Source: JAJPXC01 sp964628905
Lineage (GTDB): Bacteria; Bacteroidota; Bacteroidia; Bacteroidales; Muribaculaceae
Assembly (NCBI GenBank): GCA_964628905.1
Contig: CAZVNS010000005.1
Coordinates: 16,733-80,732, forward strand
Direction of reading: 5' to 3'
DNA length: 64,000 bases
The stretch's first letter is position 1, and every line of letters starts with the position of its first letter. Under the pieces are notes generated by a model, which saw only the letters and a list, made by a program, of their open reading frames with translations, did no database searches and was not told where the DNA came from. The translations under genes and the position numbers were made by a program. This document shows, in pieces, positions 24,730-33,996 of this stretch.

Positions 24730-27700
24730 ATGAAAAAGTACTCAAAAGTGCTGCTACTTGGCAGCGGCGCGCTCAAGATAGGTGAGGCCGGCGAATTTGA
24801 CTACTCCGGCTCCCAAGCCCTGAAGGCGATGAAGGAGGAGGGTATCACCACCGTGCTCATCAACCCCAATATCGCCACCGTGCAGACCTCCGACGGGTTT
24901 GCCGACAAGATCTACTTCCTGCCCGTCACTCCCTACTTCGTGGAGAAGGTGATAGCCAAGGAGCGCCCCGACGGCATTCTGCTGGCGTTCGGCGGTCAGA
25001 CAGCCCTCAACTGCGGCGTGTCGCTGAGCGAAAGCGGTGTGTTGGAGCGCTACGTAGTGGATGTGCTCGGCACCCCCGTGCAGGCCATCATGGACACCGA
25101 GGACCGTGAGCTGTTTGTGAAGCGCCTTGACGAGATTGACGTCAAGACTATCAAGAGCGAGGCCGTGGAGAGCGTCGACGGCGCAATCACTGCAGCCCGC
25201 CGTCTTGGCTATCCCGTGATCGTGCGTGCGGCATACGCCTTGGGAGGACTCGGCAGCGGATTTTGCGACAACGAGCAGGAGCTGACGGCACTGGTCGAGA
25301 AAGCTCTGTCGTTCTCCCCGCAAGTGCTTGTTGAGAAGTCGCTCAAGGGATGGAAGGAGGTGGAGTACGAAGTGGTGCGCGACCGCTACGACAACTGCAT
25401 CACCGTCTGCAACATGGAGAACTTCGACCCCTTAGGCATACACACCGGAGAGAGCATCGTGGTGGCACCCTCACAGACCCTCACCAACGAGGATTACCAC
25501 TACCTGCGAGCCTTGGCCATCAAAATCATACGCCACATTGGCATCGTGGGAGAGTGCAATGTGCAGTACGCCTACGACCCTGAGTCGATGGACTATCGCG
25601 TAATCGAAGTCAACGCCCGACTCAGCCGCTCTTCAGCCTTAGCGTCGAAGGCCACAGGTTACCCCTTGGCGTTTGTCGCCGCCAAACTCGGATTAGGCTA
25701 CGGACTCTTCGACCTCAAAAACTCAGTGACTAAGGAGACATCAGCCTTCTTCGAACCCGCCCTCGACTATGTGGTGGTGAAGATACCACGCTGGGACTTA
25801 GGCAAATTCCACAACGTAAGGCGTGAGATAGGCTCATCGATGAAGTCCGTGGGCGAGGTGATGGCCATAGGGCGCACCTTTGAGGAAGCTATACAGAAGG
25901 GCCTGCGCATGATAGGGCAGGGGATGCATGGCTTCGTCGGCAACAAGGAGATAAAAGTGGCCGACATCGACCATGAGCTCCGTGAACCCACCGACAAGCG
26001 TATATTCGTCATCGCCAAGGCTATGCAGCATGGTTACACCGTCGACCGCATCCATGAGTTGACCAAAATCGACCGTTGGTTTATCTATAAGCTCAAGAAT
26101 ATCATCGATACCAACACCGAGCTGGGCGGCTACGACACATTGCCGACAGTGCCCCCGGAATTGTTGCGTAAGGCAAAGCAGCAAGGCTTCAGCGACTTCC
26201 AGGTGGCCCGCGGGGTGCTTAAGGACCGTATGGGCGACACCGAGGCAGCTAATTTGGCCGTACGTCAGCTTCGCAAATCGCATGGTATCACCCCCGTAGT
26301 GAAGCAAATCGACACCCTCGCCGCCGAATATCCCGCCAAAACCAACTACCTGTACCTTACCTACAACGGTTCGGCCAACGACATCGACTACCAAGACGAC
26401 CACCGCTCGATAGTGGTGCTCGGCTCGGGAGCCTACCGTATCGGTTCGTCGGTAGAGTTCGACTGGTGTTCGGTCAACGCCCTGATGACTGTCAAGCAGC
26501 AGGGTTGGCGCTCAGTGATGATCAACTATAATCCCGAGACCGTGTCGACCGACTACGACATGTGCGACCGTCTCTACTTCGACGAGCTAACCTTTGAGCG
26601 CGTGATGGATATCATCGACCTGGAGCAGCCCCACGGCACCATACTCTCCGTGGGTGGTCAGATACCCAACAACTTAGCCATGCGCCTCGATGCCGAGGGA
26701 GTGAACATACTCGGCACATCGGCTCAGAGCATCGACAACGCCGAGGATCGCCACAAATTCTCCGCCATGCTCGACCGGCTCGGCATCGACCAGCCCCGCT
26801 GGCGCGAGTTGACGAGCTTCGACAAAATATATAAGTTCATCGACGAGGTAGGCTTCCCGGTGCTTGTCCGACCGAGTTACGTGCTGTCGGGAGCCGCCAT
26901 GAACGTATGCTCCAACAACGAGGAGCTTGAGCGCTTCCTGAAGCTCGCCGCCAACGTGTCGAAGCAGCATCCTGTCGTGGTGTCGGAATTCATCCAAAAC
27001 GCCAAGGAGATAGAGATGGACGCTGTGGCTCAGGATGGCCAGATAAAAGCCTATGCCATATCGGAGCATATAGAGTATGCCGGTGTCCATTCGGGCGACG
27101 CCACCATCCAGTTCCCCCCACAGAAGCTGTATGTCGAGACGATGCGCCGTATTAAGAAAGTGTCGTCGCAGATAGCCCAGACACTGAAGATATCCGGGCC
27201 TTTCAACATCCAGTTCCTCGCCAAGAACAATGATATCAAGGTGATAGAGTGCAACCTCAGAGCCTCGCGGTCATTCCCCTTCGTGTCGAAGGTGCTTAAG
27301 CTCAACTTCATCGACCTCGCCACCAAGGTGATGCTCGGCATCCCGGTGGAGAAGCCCCATAAGACCCTCTTCGACCTCGACTACGTAGGAGTCAAGGCAT
27401 CTCAATTCAGCTTCTCACGCTTGCAGGGCGCCGACCCGGTGCTTGGAGTCGACATGTCATCGACCGGCGAGGTGGGCTGCATGGGCGTTGACTCCCCCGA
27501 GGCTATCCTCAAATCGATGCTCGCTGTCGGGCTTAAGATACCGCGCAAGACCGTGCTGCTGAGCACCGGTGGAGCCAAGCAGAAGGCTGACATGCTCGAC
27601 GCCGCCCACCAGCTCCACAACTCAGGCTACACCATCTACGCCACCGGAGGCACCTGTGCCTTCCTCAACGACAACGGTATCCCCGCCATCCGCGCCTACT

Positions 27701-27948
27701 GGCCCAGCGAGCCTGACCGAGCCCCACAAGCCCTCGACCTGCTCCACAACCACGTGGTGGAGATGGTGGTCAACATCCCCAAGGATTTGACCCCCAAGGA
27801 GCTTACCAACGGCTTCAAGGTGCGCCGTGCCGCCATCGACCTCAACGTGCCGCTGCTGACCAACACCCGCTTGGCGTCAGCATTTATCAATGCCTTCACC
27901 ACGCTCCCCCTCGACCAAATCGAGATACGCTCGTGGGACGAGTATTGA
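24730..27948 (+). CDS. carB: Carbamoyl-phosphate synthase large subunit
   Basis: This 1072-residue enzyme uses two ATP molecules to build carbamoyl phosphate from bicarbonate and ammonia. It shows the expected duplicated layout: an N-terminal half starting KVLLLGSGALKIGEAGEFDY with ATP-grasp residues, a second half beginning SIVVLGSGAYRIGSSVEFDW (near residue 558), and a C-terminal methylglyoxal-synthase-like regulatory domain (from about residue 935, with TIYATGGTCAFL) that usually binds allosteric effectors such as UMP or ornithine. Full length, no disruption. Co-transcribed with carA. A hairpin follows. Confidence 0.97.
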   Translation: MKKYSKVLLLGSGALKIGEAGEFDYSGSQALKAMKEEGITTVLINPNIATVQTSDGFADKIYFLPVTPYFVEKVIAKERPDGILLAFGGQTALNCGVSLSESGVLERYVVDVLGTPVQAIMDTEDRELFVKRLDEIDVKTIKSEAVESVDGAITAARRLGYPVIVRAAYALGGLGSGFCDNEQELTALVEKALSFSPQVLVEKSLKGWKEVEYEVVRDRYDNCITVCNMENFDPLGIHTGESIVVAPSQTLTNEDYHYLRALAIKIIRHIGIVGECNVQYAYDPESMDYRVIEVNARLSRSSALASKATGYPLAFVAAKLGLGYGLFDLKNSVTKETSAFFEPALDYVVVKIPRWDLGKFHNVRREIGSSMKSVGEVMAIGRTFEEAIQKGLRMIGQGMHGFVGNKEIKVADIDHELREPTDKRIFVIAKAMQHGYTVDRIHELTKIDRWFIYKLKNIIDTNTELGGYDTLPTVPPELLRKAKQQGFSDFQVARGVLKDRMGDTEAANLAVRQLRKSHGITPVVKQIDTLAAEYPAKTNYLYLTYNGSANDIDYQDDHRSIVVLGSGAYRIGSSVEFDWCSVNALMTVKQQGWRSVMINYNPETVSTDYDMCDRLYFDELTFERVMDIIDLEQPHGTILSVGGQIPNNLAMRLDAEGVNILGTSAQSIDNAEDRHKFSAMLDRLGIDQPRWRELTSFDKIYKFIDEVGFPVLVRPSYVLSGAAMNVCSNNEELERFLKLAANVSKQHPVVVSEFIQNAKEIEMDAVAQDGQIKAYAISEHIEYAGVHSGDATIQFPPQKLYVETMRRIKKVSSQIAQTLKISGPFNIQFLAKNNDIKVIECNLRASRSFPFVSKVLKLNFIDLATKVMLGIPVEKPHKTLFDLDYVGVKASQFSFSRLQGADPVLGVDMSSTGEVGCMGVDSPEAILKSMLAVGLKIPRKTVLLSTGGAKQKADMLDAAHQLHNSGYTIYATGGTCAFLNDNGIPAIRAYWPSEPDRAPQALDLLHNHVVEMVVNIPKDLTPKELTNGFKVRRAAIDLNVPLLTNTRLASAFINAFTTLPLDQIEIRSWDEY

Positions 27949-27974
27949 CCACTGACCAGCATAGCATATAACAT

Positions 27975-28002
27975 CCCCTCGGCCTTGAACAAAGGTCGGG
28001 GG
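27975..28002 (+). terminator. Terminator of carAB
   Basis: CCCCTCGGCCTT and AAGGTCGGGGG form an imperfect GC-rich stem around a short loop, followed by AAATTTG. Confidence 0.6.
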
Positions 28003-28025
28003 AAATTTGTTAAAATACATGTAAT

Positions 28026-28093
28026 CTGCCAGGCGCACTGGCAGAAGTTTTGACATTTTGTCAGTAACCGACGACTTTGGCACGGAATGTGCA
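28026..28093 (+). promoter_or_regulatory. Sigma-54-like promoter with two upstream inverted repeats, before groES
   Basis: A perfect inverted repeat CTGCCAG/CTGGCAG with 5-nt spacer (28026-28044) is followed by TGACA/TGTCA with 3-nt spacer (28051-28063). Downstream, TGGCAC at 28078-28083 and GTGCA at 28089-28093 give the GG-N10-GC arrangement of -24/-12 sigma-54 promoters, one base off the TTGCA consensus. No TAnnTTTG box is present. The predicted start would be near 28104, leaving a leader of about 40 nt. The link to sigma-54 and to heat-shock control is inference. Confidence 0.55.
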
Positions 28094-28144
28094 TGACCGA
28101 TTTTCAAAATATAACCAAATAACCAATAATAAATCATAACGACT

Positions 28145-28420
28145 ATGAAAGTTAAACCATTAGCTGATCGAGTATTGATCAACCCCACTCCTGCCGAGGA
28201 AGTGACTATGGCAGGCATTATCATCCCTGACTCCGCTAAAGAAAAACCACTTAAGGGCACAGTAATCGCCACCGGCAACGGCACCAAGGACGAAGAAATG
28301 GTGCTCAAGGAGGGCGACGAGGTGCTATATGGCAAATATGCCGGCACAGAAATCGAGATTGACGGTGAGAAGCTCCTGATCATGCGTCAAAACGACGTGC
28401 TCGCCGTAATCCAGAAATAA
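28145..28420 (+). CDS. groES: Co-chaperonin GroES (Hsp10)
   Basis: This 91-residue protein is the lid of the GroEL folding chamber. It begins MKVKPLADRVLI, has the mobile-loop region around EEVTMAGIIIPDSAKEKP (residues 19-36) and the conserved GDEVLYGKYAGTEI segment. Length is normal. groEL follows 83 bp downstream. The spacer contains only the 9-bp and 8-bp tandem repeat arrays, so groEL is likely read from the same transcript. Confidence 0.96.
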   Translation: MKVKPLADRVLINPTPAEEVTMAGIIIPDSAKEKPLKGTVIATGNGTKDEEMVLKEGDEVLYGKYAGTEIEIDGEKLLIMRQNDVLAVIQK

Positions 28421-28428
28421 TCCTCCAT

Positions 28429-28492
28429 CCCTAAAGTCCCTAAGACCTTAAAGTCCTTAAAAACTAACAACTCAACAACTTAAAAACTTAAA
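28429..28492 (+). repeat. 9-bp then 8-bp repeat array between groES and groEL
   Basis: TCCCTAAAG, TCCCTAAGA, CCTTAAAGT and CCTTAAAAA (9-bp period) are followed by units with CT every 8 bp (CAACTCAA, CAACTTAAA, AACTTAAA), ending about 12 nt before the groEL ATG. Confidence 0.85.
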
Positions 28493-28503
28493 TATCCCGC
28501 CCT

Positions 28504-30141
28504 ATGGCTAAAGAAATAAAATTTGACATCAAGGCTCGCGAAGAGCTCAAGAAAGGTGTCGACGCACTCGCCGACGCAGTGAAGGTAACCCTCGGCCCCA
28601 AAGGCCGCAACGTGATTATCGATAAGAAATTCGGCGCTCCCCACATCACCAAGGATGGCGTGACGGTAGCCCGCGAAGTAGAACTTGAGGACGCTTCCCA
28701 GAACATGGGCGCACAGCTCGTGAAGGAAGTAGCCTCTAAAACCGGCGACGATGCCGGCGACGGTACAACAACTGCCACCGTGCTCGCTCAGGCCATCATC
28801 AACGTAGGTCTGAAGAACGTGGCCGCCGGTGCCAACCCCATGGACCTCAAACGCGGCATCGACAAGGCCGTGGCAGCTGTGGTCGAGGGCATCAAGGCTC
28901 AGGCTGAGGAAGTAGGCGACGACTTCAAGAAGATTGAGGACGTAGCCCGCGTATCGGCCAACAACGATGAGAACATCGGCCGCCTGATCGCCGAGGCCAT
29001 GAAGAAAGTGAAGAAGGAGGGTGTGATCACCGTGGATGAGGCCAAAGGCACTGAGACCACCGTCGACATCGTCGAGGGTATGCAGTTCGACCGCGGCTAC
29101 ATCTCGCCTTACTTTGTCACCAACACTGAGAAGATGGAGTGTGAGATGGACTCACCCTACATCCTGCTCTACGACAAGAAGATTTCCAACCTCAAGGATA
29201 TGCTCCCCGTGCTCGAGGCTGAGGCTCAGACCGGACGCCCCCTGCTGATTATCGCTGAGGATGTCGACCAGGAGGCTCTCGCCACATTGGTCGTCAACCG
29301 TTTGCGCGGCTCACTGAAGGTTTGTGCCGTCAAGGCTCCCGGATTTGGCGACCGTCGCAAAGAGATGCTTCAGGATATCGCTACCCTTACCGGTGGCGTG
29401 GTAGTGTCGGAGGAGAAGGGTATGCGCCTCGATGCCACTACAATCGACATGCTTGGCCGTGCCGAGAAGGTGAATGTCAACAAGGAGAACACCACCATCG
29501 TCAACGGTGCTGGTGACAAGAACGCTATCGCCGAGCGTGTCAACATGATCAAGGCTCAGATCGAGCAGACCAAGAGCGACTACGACCGCGAGAAGCTCCA
29601 GGAGCGCCTTGCCAAGTTGGCAGGTGGCGTGGCCGTGCTCCACATCGGCGCACCCTCTGAGGTGGAGATGAAGGAGAAGAAGGACCGCGTCGACGACGCC
29701 CTGAGCGCCACCCGCGCAGCCATCGCCGAGGGTATAGTGCCCGGTGGTGGTGTGGCCTACATCCGCGCTATCCCAGCCCTTGACAACCTCAAGGCCGACA
29801 ACGACGACGAGCTCACCGGTATCCATATCGTGAAGCGCGCCATCGAGGAGCCTCTCCGTCAGATTGTGGCCAACGCCGGCGTCGAGGGAGCAGTAGTGGT
29901 TCAGCGCGTCAAGGACGGTAAGGGCGACTTCGGCTACAATGCCCGCACCGGCGAGTATGAGAACCTGCTCGCTGCCGGTGTTATCGACCCCGCCAAGGTG
30001 ACCCGCGTGGCTCTTGAGAACGCCGCCTCCATCGCCGGCATGATGCTCACCACCGAGTGCGTCATCGCCGAGAAGAAGGAGGACAGCCCCGCACCCGCTA
30101 TGCCCGCCGGTGGCATGGGTGGCATGGGCGGCATGATGTAA
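28504..30141 (+). CDS. groEL: Chaperonin GroEL (Hsp60)
   Basis: This 545-residue chaperonin forms the double-ring ATP-dependent folding chamber. Motifs include TLGPKGRNV (residues 29-37), the ATP-binding GDGTTTATVLAQ near residue 86, and VVAGGGxA-type VPGGGVAYIRA in the C-terminal equatorial domain. The tail is the usual Gly/Met-rich GGMGGMGGMM. Full length and intact. A 36-bp palindrome lies 23 bp after its stop. Confidence 0.97.
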   Translation: MAKEIKFDIKAREELKKGVDALADAVKVTLGPKGRNVIIDKKFGAPHITKDGVTVAREVELEDASQNMGAQLVKEVASKTGDDAGDGTTTATVLAQAIINVGLKNVAAGANPMDLKRGIDKAVAAVVEGIKAQAEEVGDDFKKIEDVARVSANNDENIGRLIAEAMKKVKKEGVITVDEAKGTETTVDIVEGMQFDRGYISPYFVTNTEKMECEMDSPYILLYDKKISNLKDMLPVLEAEAQTGRPLLIIAEDVDQEALATLVVNRLRGSLKVCAVKAPGFGDRRKEMLQDIATLTGGVVVSEEKGMRLDATTIDMLGRAEKVNVNKENTTIVNGAGDKNAIAERVNMIKAQIEQTKSDYDREKLQERLAKLAGGVAVLHIGAPSEVEMKEKKDRVDDALSATRAAIAEGIVPGGGVAYIRAIPALDNLKADNDDELTGIHIVKRAIEEPLRQIVANAGVEGAVVVQRVKDGKGDFGYNARTGEYENLLAAGVIDPAKVTRVALENAASIAGMMLTTECVIAEKKEDSPAPAMPAGGMGGMGGMM

Positions 30142-30164
30142 TCCCAGAGCGCATCTAACGTCTA

Positions 30165-30200
30165 AGACCCCATCTCATAAAATTTTATGAGATGGGGTCT
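30165..30200. repeat. 36-bp perfect palindrome (AGACCCC element, copy A)
   Basis: The left arm begins AGACCCCATCTCATAAAA (30165-30182) and its exact complement runs 30183-30200. Flanks are TCTA on the left and AAAAAC on the right, so neither strand has a classical T tract. A second 36-bp copy lies at 43054-43089. Confidence 0.9.
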
Positions 30201-30277
30201 AAAAACACACATACAGCAAGCGGCCGCGCCCCACTGTCGGGATGCGGCCGCTCTATTCTTTTGGGGAGGTGGGGCAA

Positions 30278-30309
30278 TTTGGTAGAGTGGAAAATTTTGA
30301 GTACCTTTG
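30278..30309 (+). promoter_or_regulatory. Promoter for the amylase gene
   Basis: TTTG (30278-30281), a 20-nt spacer and TACCTTTG (30302-30309) give a full consensus match, 51 nt before the ATG. Confidence 0.8.
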
Positions 30310-30360
30310 TGGGCGAATAAATAAATCCAATATCATACTACATTTCGTACTTATCACATT

Positions 30361-33300
30361 ATGAAAAGATTATCAAGACTGTTGACGGCCTGTACGTTGG
30401 GTATTGCGGCTGTCAACGCGGGTGCGTCGACTTTTGTGGGCGCTCGTGACGATTTCCGTGACGAGACCATTTACTTTGCGATGACTACCCGCTTCTATGA
30501 CGGTGACCCGATGAACAATGTGTGTGGCTGGGATCACCAGAGTGTGCAGATAGCCAACAACGACCCTGATTGGCGCGGCGACTTCAAGGGCTTGATTGAC
30601 AAGCTCGACTACATCAAGGCGCTTGGCTTCACCGCCATCTGGATAACACCGGTGGTGCAGAACAGCTCCGGCACCGATTTCCACGGATACCATGCCATGG
30701 ACTTCCAGAACGTGGACTTGCGCTATGAGAGCCGCAAGGAGTGGGGGTCGGCTCAGGATGTGAAGTTGCAGGACCTGATTGACGCTGTGCACGCAAAGGG
30801 TATGAAGCTCGTGCTCGACATCGTGCTCAACCACACCGGCAACTTCGGCGAGAAGGGTCTGCAGGAGCTCTTCTCCCGCAGCCAGAATATCAAGGACCAG
30901 GCAAGCGTGTCGGCATCGATGATACCCAACTACGACAAGCTCCCTGCCAACTACAACGACCTCGACGGCACTGCCCAGTACAATGCCCGCTTCCCTTACC
31001 TGAAGAATACCGGGGGCAAGAACCTCGACACGCACAACTACTGGCACCACCTTGCCAACGCCTGGAATTGGGACTACCCGAGCCGTTGGTGGGGTCAGAT
31101 CGCCGGCGACTGCGTGGACCTCAACACCGAAAACCCTGCAGTGGCTCAGTATCTCGTGGAGTGCTACGGCAAGTTCATCGAGATGGGTGTCGACGGCTTC
31201 CGCATCGATACCACCGGCCACATCTCGCGTCTGACGTTCAACACCTCGTTCATCCCCCAGTTCAACGCCCTCGCCGAGAAGTACAAGGAGAAGCGTGGCG
31301 GCGGCCCGTTCTTCATGTTCGGCGAGTGCTGCCAGCGCTACCAGGGTAGTGTGACATACCGCGACCAGCCTGCGCTCTCAAGCTACTTCTATCAGTGGAT
31401 GTCGCCCCAAAACCTTGTTGACCAGTGGAATTGGGACGCCTCATGGTGGGATCAGCAGGTGATCTTGGAGGGCAACGACAATATGTACGGCAACATGGAG
31501 CTTTGCCTCAAGGATGTGGACGCTTCACCTACATCCAACAACGCTCTGATGGTCAACGGTGCATGGCACGAGCCCGACTACTCGCAGTACAGCGGTTTTT
31601 CGACAATCGACTTCCCCTCGCACTATGGCTTCAACAACGCCGGCTACGTGGTTGACCTCGCCAAGGGCGGCGACGAATACTACAACGACGCATCGTATCT
31701 GGTGACATACGTCGACTCACACGACTACTGCCCCGGACCCAACGACCTCACCCGCTTCAACGGCGGCACAGCGCAGTGGGCTGAGAACCTCTCGCTGATG
31801 TTCACCTTCCGTGGCATCCCCTGTATCTATTACGGCTCGGAGGTAGAGTTCCAGAAGGGTAAGTGTGTCGACGCCGGCGGCACAGACACTCCCGTCAAGG
31901 AGTCAGGGCGCGCCTACTTCGGCCACTACATCGAGGGCGACATCAACGCCTCTGACTTCGGCGTCTACACCGCCTCAGGCAACGCCGCCAAGACCCTCAA
32001 CGCCGACCTCGCCCAGCATATCATTCGCCTCAACAAGATACGCGCCGCCGTGCCCGCACTGCGCAAGGGACAGTACACCTTCGACGGCTGTTCGGCCAAC
32101 GGTGGCTGGGCATTTAAACGCGCTTACAAGAGCGAGTCGTACGCCCTTGTAGCCCTTAACGGTGGCGCCACATTCAGCGGCGTGCCCAACGGCGACTATG
32201 TCGATGTAGTCACAGGGCAGAGCTACTCCGTGACCAATGGCACCGTCTCGGTCACCGCCCCCTCAGGCCAGGGCCAGGTGCGAGTGCTCGTCAAGGATTG
32301 GACCGGCGGCAAAGTCGGCGAGGATGGCAAGTTCATCTACTCGACAAGCCCCGTGGCTCATGGCGGCAGCGTGTCGTTCACCGACCCCGGCACAACCCAA
32401 TATTACACCGCCGACGATGCCGTAGGGCAGCCCTCAGTGAAATTCAACCCCACCTCGACATCGTTTAAGACCGAAACCCTCACCGTCACCGCCACACTGA
32501 GCGAGAGCGCAACCTCCGGTTGGATTAAGGTTGGCAACAACAATCAGGTCAGCCTCACCCCCGGTCAGGCATACCAGTTCACCGTAGGGCAGGGGATGGC
32601 TTATGGCGAGTCAGTCACCGTAGACTGGGGCGCCGACACCTATACCGGCAAGGAGACCTACCGCAAGGTCGACCCCAACGCCGTGATCACCGTCTACGTC
32701 ACCGCACCCTCAGCCCCCTACCTCTACGCCTGGGAGGGCTCCACAGAGTATGCAGGCGCTTGGCCGGGCACAAAGCTGTCGGCTTCGCAGCAGATTGACG
32801 ACCGCACATATTATTATATGTCGTTCCCCGACGTCAAAGAGTCGCTGAGCATCATCTTCAACAACGGTAGCGGCGGGCAGACCGCCGACATCACCGGCAT
32901 CACCGGCGACGTCTACTACGAATACGACGGCAACTCCGGAGCCACGCTGATTGATATCGACAACCCCACTCCCACTCCCGACCCGACTCCCGACCCCGTC
33001 GAGGGTGAATGGCACGCCTACTTCGACAACTCACAGTCAGGCTGGAGCTCAGTCAACGCCTACGCCTGGGACGACACACATCAGGAGAGCGAAGCATTCA
33101 CCGGCGCATGGCCCGGCAAGTCATTGACAGAGACCGTGGAGGATGGTGGCCGTACACTCTACCACTTCCACTACGCTCCCACTGAGCAGATGAGCAACCC
33201 AATGATCATCTTCAACGGCGGCGGCCAGCAGACAGCCGACTTCGCTTGGGAGAACAATGCCATCTACAACCAATCGGGTAAGATAGGCACCTACTCAGCC

Positions 33301-33441
33301 GTAGAGCTTGTCGACGCCGATGCCGACGCAGCCACAGTGCGCTACTTCAACCTCCAGGGTATCGAGGTGACCAACCCCCAGCCCGGACAGCCGCTGATCC
33401 GCGTCCAAGGCTCACATATCACCAAAGTGATACTCCGCTAA
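30361..33441 (+). CDS. Secreted GH13 alpha-amylase with two CBM26-like modules
   Basis: This 1026-residue protein has a signal peptide (residues 1-22). The GH13 barrel (about 30-560) has conserved regions VVLNHT-type DIVLNHTG (near 153), the nucleophile Asp283 in GFRID, acid/base Glu322 in FGE and the third carboxylate Asp455 in VDSHD, so it should be active on alpha-1,4-glucans. An all-beta domain (to about 645) and a linker follow. Two CBM26-like starch-binding modules come next (about 785-865 and 883-980), each with an AWPG motif. A Pro/Thr/Asp-rich spacer at 868-881 separates them. The last 35 residues (VRYFNLQGIEV to ITKVILR) look like a C-terminal sorting or anchoring tail. It precedes the cytoplasmic glycogen genes. 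Confidence 0.88.
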   Translation: MKRLSRLLTACTLGIAAVNAGASTFVGARDDFRDETIYFAMTTRFYDGDPMNNVCGWDHQSVQIANNDPDWRGDFKGLIDKLDYIKALGFTAIWITPVVQNSSGTDFHGYHAMDFQNVDLRYESRKEWGSAQDVKLQDLIDAVHAKGMKLVLDIVLNHTGNFGEKGLQELFSRSQNIKDQASVSASMIPNYDKLPANYNDLDGTAQYNARFPYLKNTGGKNLDTHNYWHHLANAWNWDYPSRWWGQIAGDCVDLNTENPAVAQYLVECYGKFIEMGVDGFRIDTTGHISRLTFNTSFIPQFNALAEKYKEKRGGGPFFMFGECCQRYQGSVTYRDQPALSSYFYQWMSPQNLVDQWNWDASWWDQQVILEGNDNMYGNMELCLKDVDASPTSNNALMVNGAWHEPDYSQYSGFSTIDFPSHYGFNNAGYVVDLAKGGDEYYNDASYLVTYVDSHDYCPGPNDLTRFNGGTAQWAENLSLMFTFRGIPCIYYGSEVEFQKGKCVDAGGTDTPVKESGRAYFGHYIEGDINASDFGVYTASGNAAKTLNADLAQHIIRLNKIRAAVPALRKGQYTFDGCSANGGWAFKRAYKSESYALVALNGGATFSGVPNGDYVDVVTGQSYSVTNGTVSVTAPSGQGQVRVLVKDWTGGKVGEDGKFIYSTSPVAHGGSVSFTDPGTTQYYTADDAVGQPSVKFNPTSTSFKTETLTVTATLSESATSGWIKVGNNNQVSLTPGQAYQFTVGQGMAYGESVTVDWGADTYTGKETYRKVDPNAVITVYVTAPSAPYLYAWEGSTEYAGAWPGTKLSASQQIDDRTYYYMSFPDVKESLSIIFNNGSGGQTADITGITGDVYYEYDGNSGATLIDIDNPTPTPDPTPDPVEGEWHAYFDNSQSGWSSVNAYAWDDTHQESEAFTGAWPGKSLTETVEDGGRTLYHFHYAPTEQMSNPMIIFNGGGQQTADFAWENNAIYNQSGKIGTYSAVELVDADADAATVRYFNLQGIEVTNPQPGQPLIRVQGSHITKVILR

Positions 33442-33458
33442 CCATCGCAACGCACCCA

Positions 33459-33503
33459 CAGTCCACCGCCGGGCATAGCATCCGAGCGGTGGACTGCTTT
33501 TTT
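33459..33503 (+). terminator. Terminator of the amylase gene
   Basis: CAGTCCACCGC (33459-33469) pairs perfectly with GCGGTGGACTG (33486-33496), followed by CTTTTTT. Confidence 0.9.
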
Positions 33504-33529
33504 CTCGGAAAAAACATCACCCCTGACGC

Positions 33530-33559
33530 TTGAATATTAGAATAAAATCAGTAACTTTG
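33530..33559 (+). promoter_or_regulatory. Promoter for tRNA-Leu
   Basis: TTG (33530-33532), a 19-nt spacer and TAACTTTG (33552-33559) end 11 nt before the tRNA. Confidence 0.7.
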
Positions 33560-33570
33560 CCCCGACGAAG

Positions 33571-33655
33571 GCGCACGTGGCGTAATTGGTAGCCGCGCCA
33601 GACTTAGGATCTGGTGCCTTACGGCGTGAAGGTTCGAGTCCTTTCGTGCGCACCA
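33571..33655 (+). tRNA. tRNA-Leu (anticodon UAG)
   Basis: The 85-nt gene has acceptor arms GCGCACG (33571-33577) and CGTGCGC (33645-33651), discriminator A and an encoded CCA (33653-33655). The anticodon stem CCAGA/TCTGG encloses CTTAGGA, giving anticodon TAG at 33605-33607. A long variable arm and GGTTCGAGTCC in the T arm fit a class II leucine tRNA. Confidence 0.97.
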
Positions 33656-33657
33656 CT

Positions 33658-33694
33658 GGAGGAATTCCCCCACAGGAGTTCCTCCTCTTTTTTT
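33658..33694 (+). terminator. Terminator of tRNA-Leu
   Basis: GGAGGAA (33658-33664) pairs with TTCCTCC (33679-33685), followed by a long T run. Confidence 0.85.
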
Positions 33695-33707
33695 GTATCG
33701 ACCCTGG

Positions 33708-33755
33708 AACGGTATGGTACGCCCCAAGAACCTCAGACACGTCGGACAAGTCAGC
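33708..33755 (+). repeat. Degenerate GTTCCA and GTCTGAC repeat remnants
   Basis: CCCTGGAACGG (the centre of the inverted GTTCCA arrays) and, 12 bp later, CCTCAGACACGTCGGACAAG (related to the GTCTGAC family) lie side by side, as at 5850-5920. The remainder of 33760-33950 shows nothing I recognise. Confidence 0.5.
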
Positions 33756-33956
33756 AGTCGACATTAAACCGCTCCGCGGTTAAAAGTTGTACATGGTTTT
33801 GCCATGGATGATCGTCGGAAGCACCAACTGTCGCGATTTGTGGCTAAAAATGTTAAATATCGGTTATTGGGGTGTGTATGTCGATAAAAGTGTGCGAATG
33901 GTCGAATGAGGTGACGATTGTGAGGCGGTTTTCTGAATTATTTGGAAAAATAGTTG

Positions 33957-33964
33957 TATCTTTG
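33957..33964 (+). promoter_or_regulatory. -7 box for the glycogen synthase gene
   Basis: TATCTTTG is a perfect -7 box 32 nt before the ATG at 33997; the -33 box is weak. It rules out the in-frame TTG at 33982 as a likely start. Confidence 0.6.
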
Positions 33965-33996
33965 CCGTGAAAATATTGTGATTGTATCATATATAT

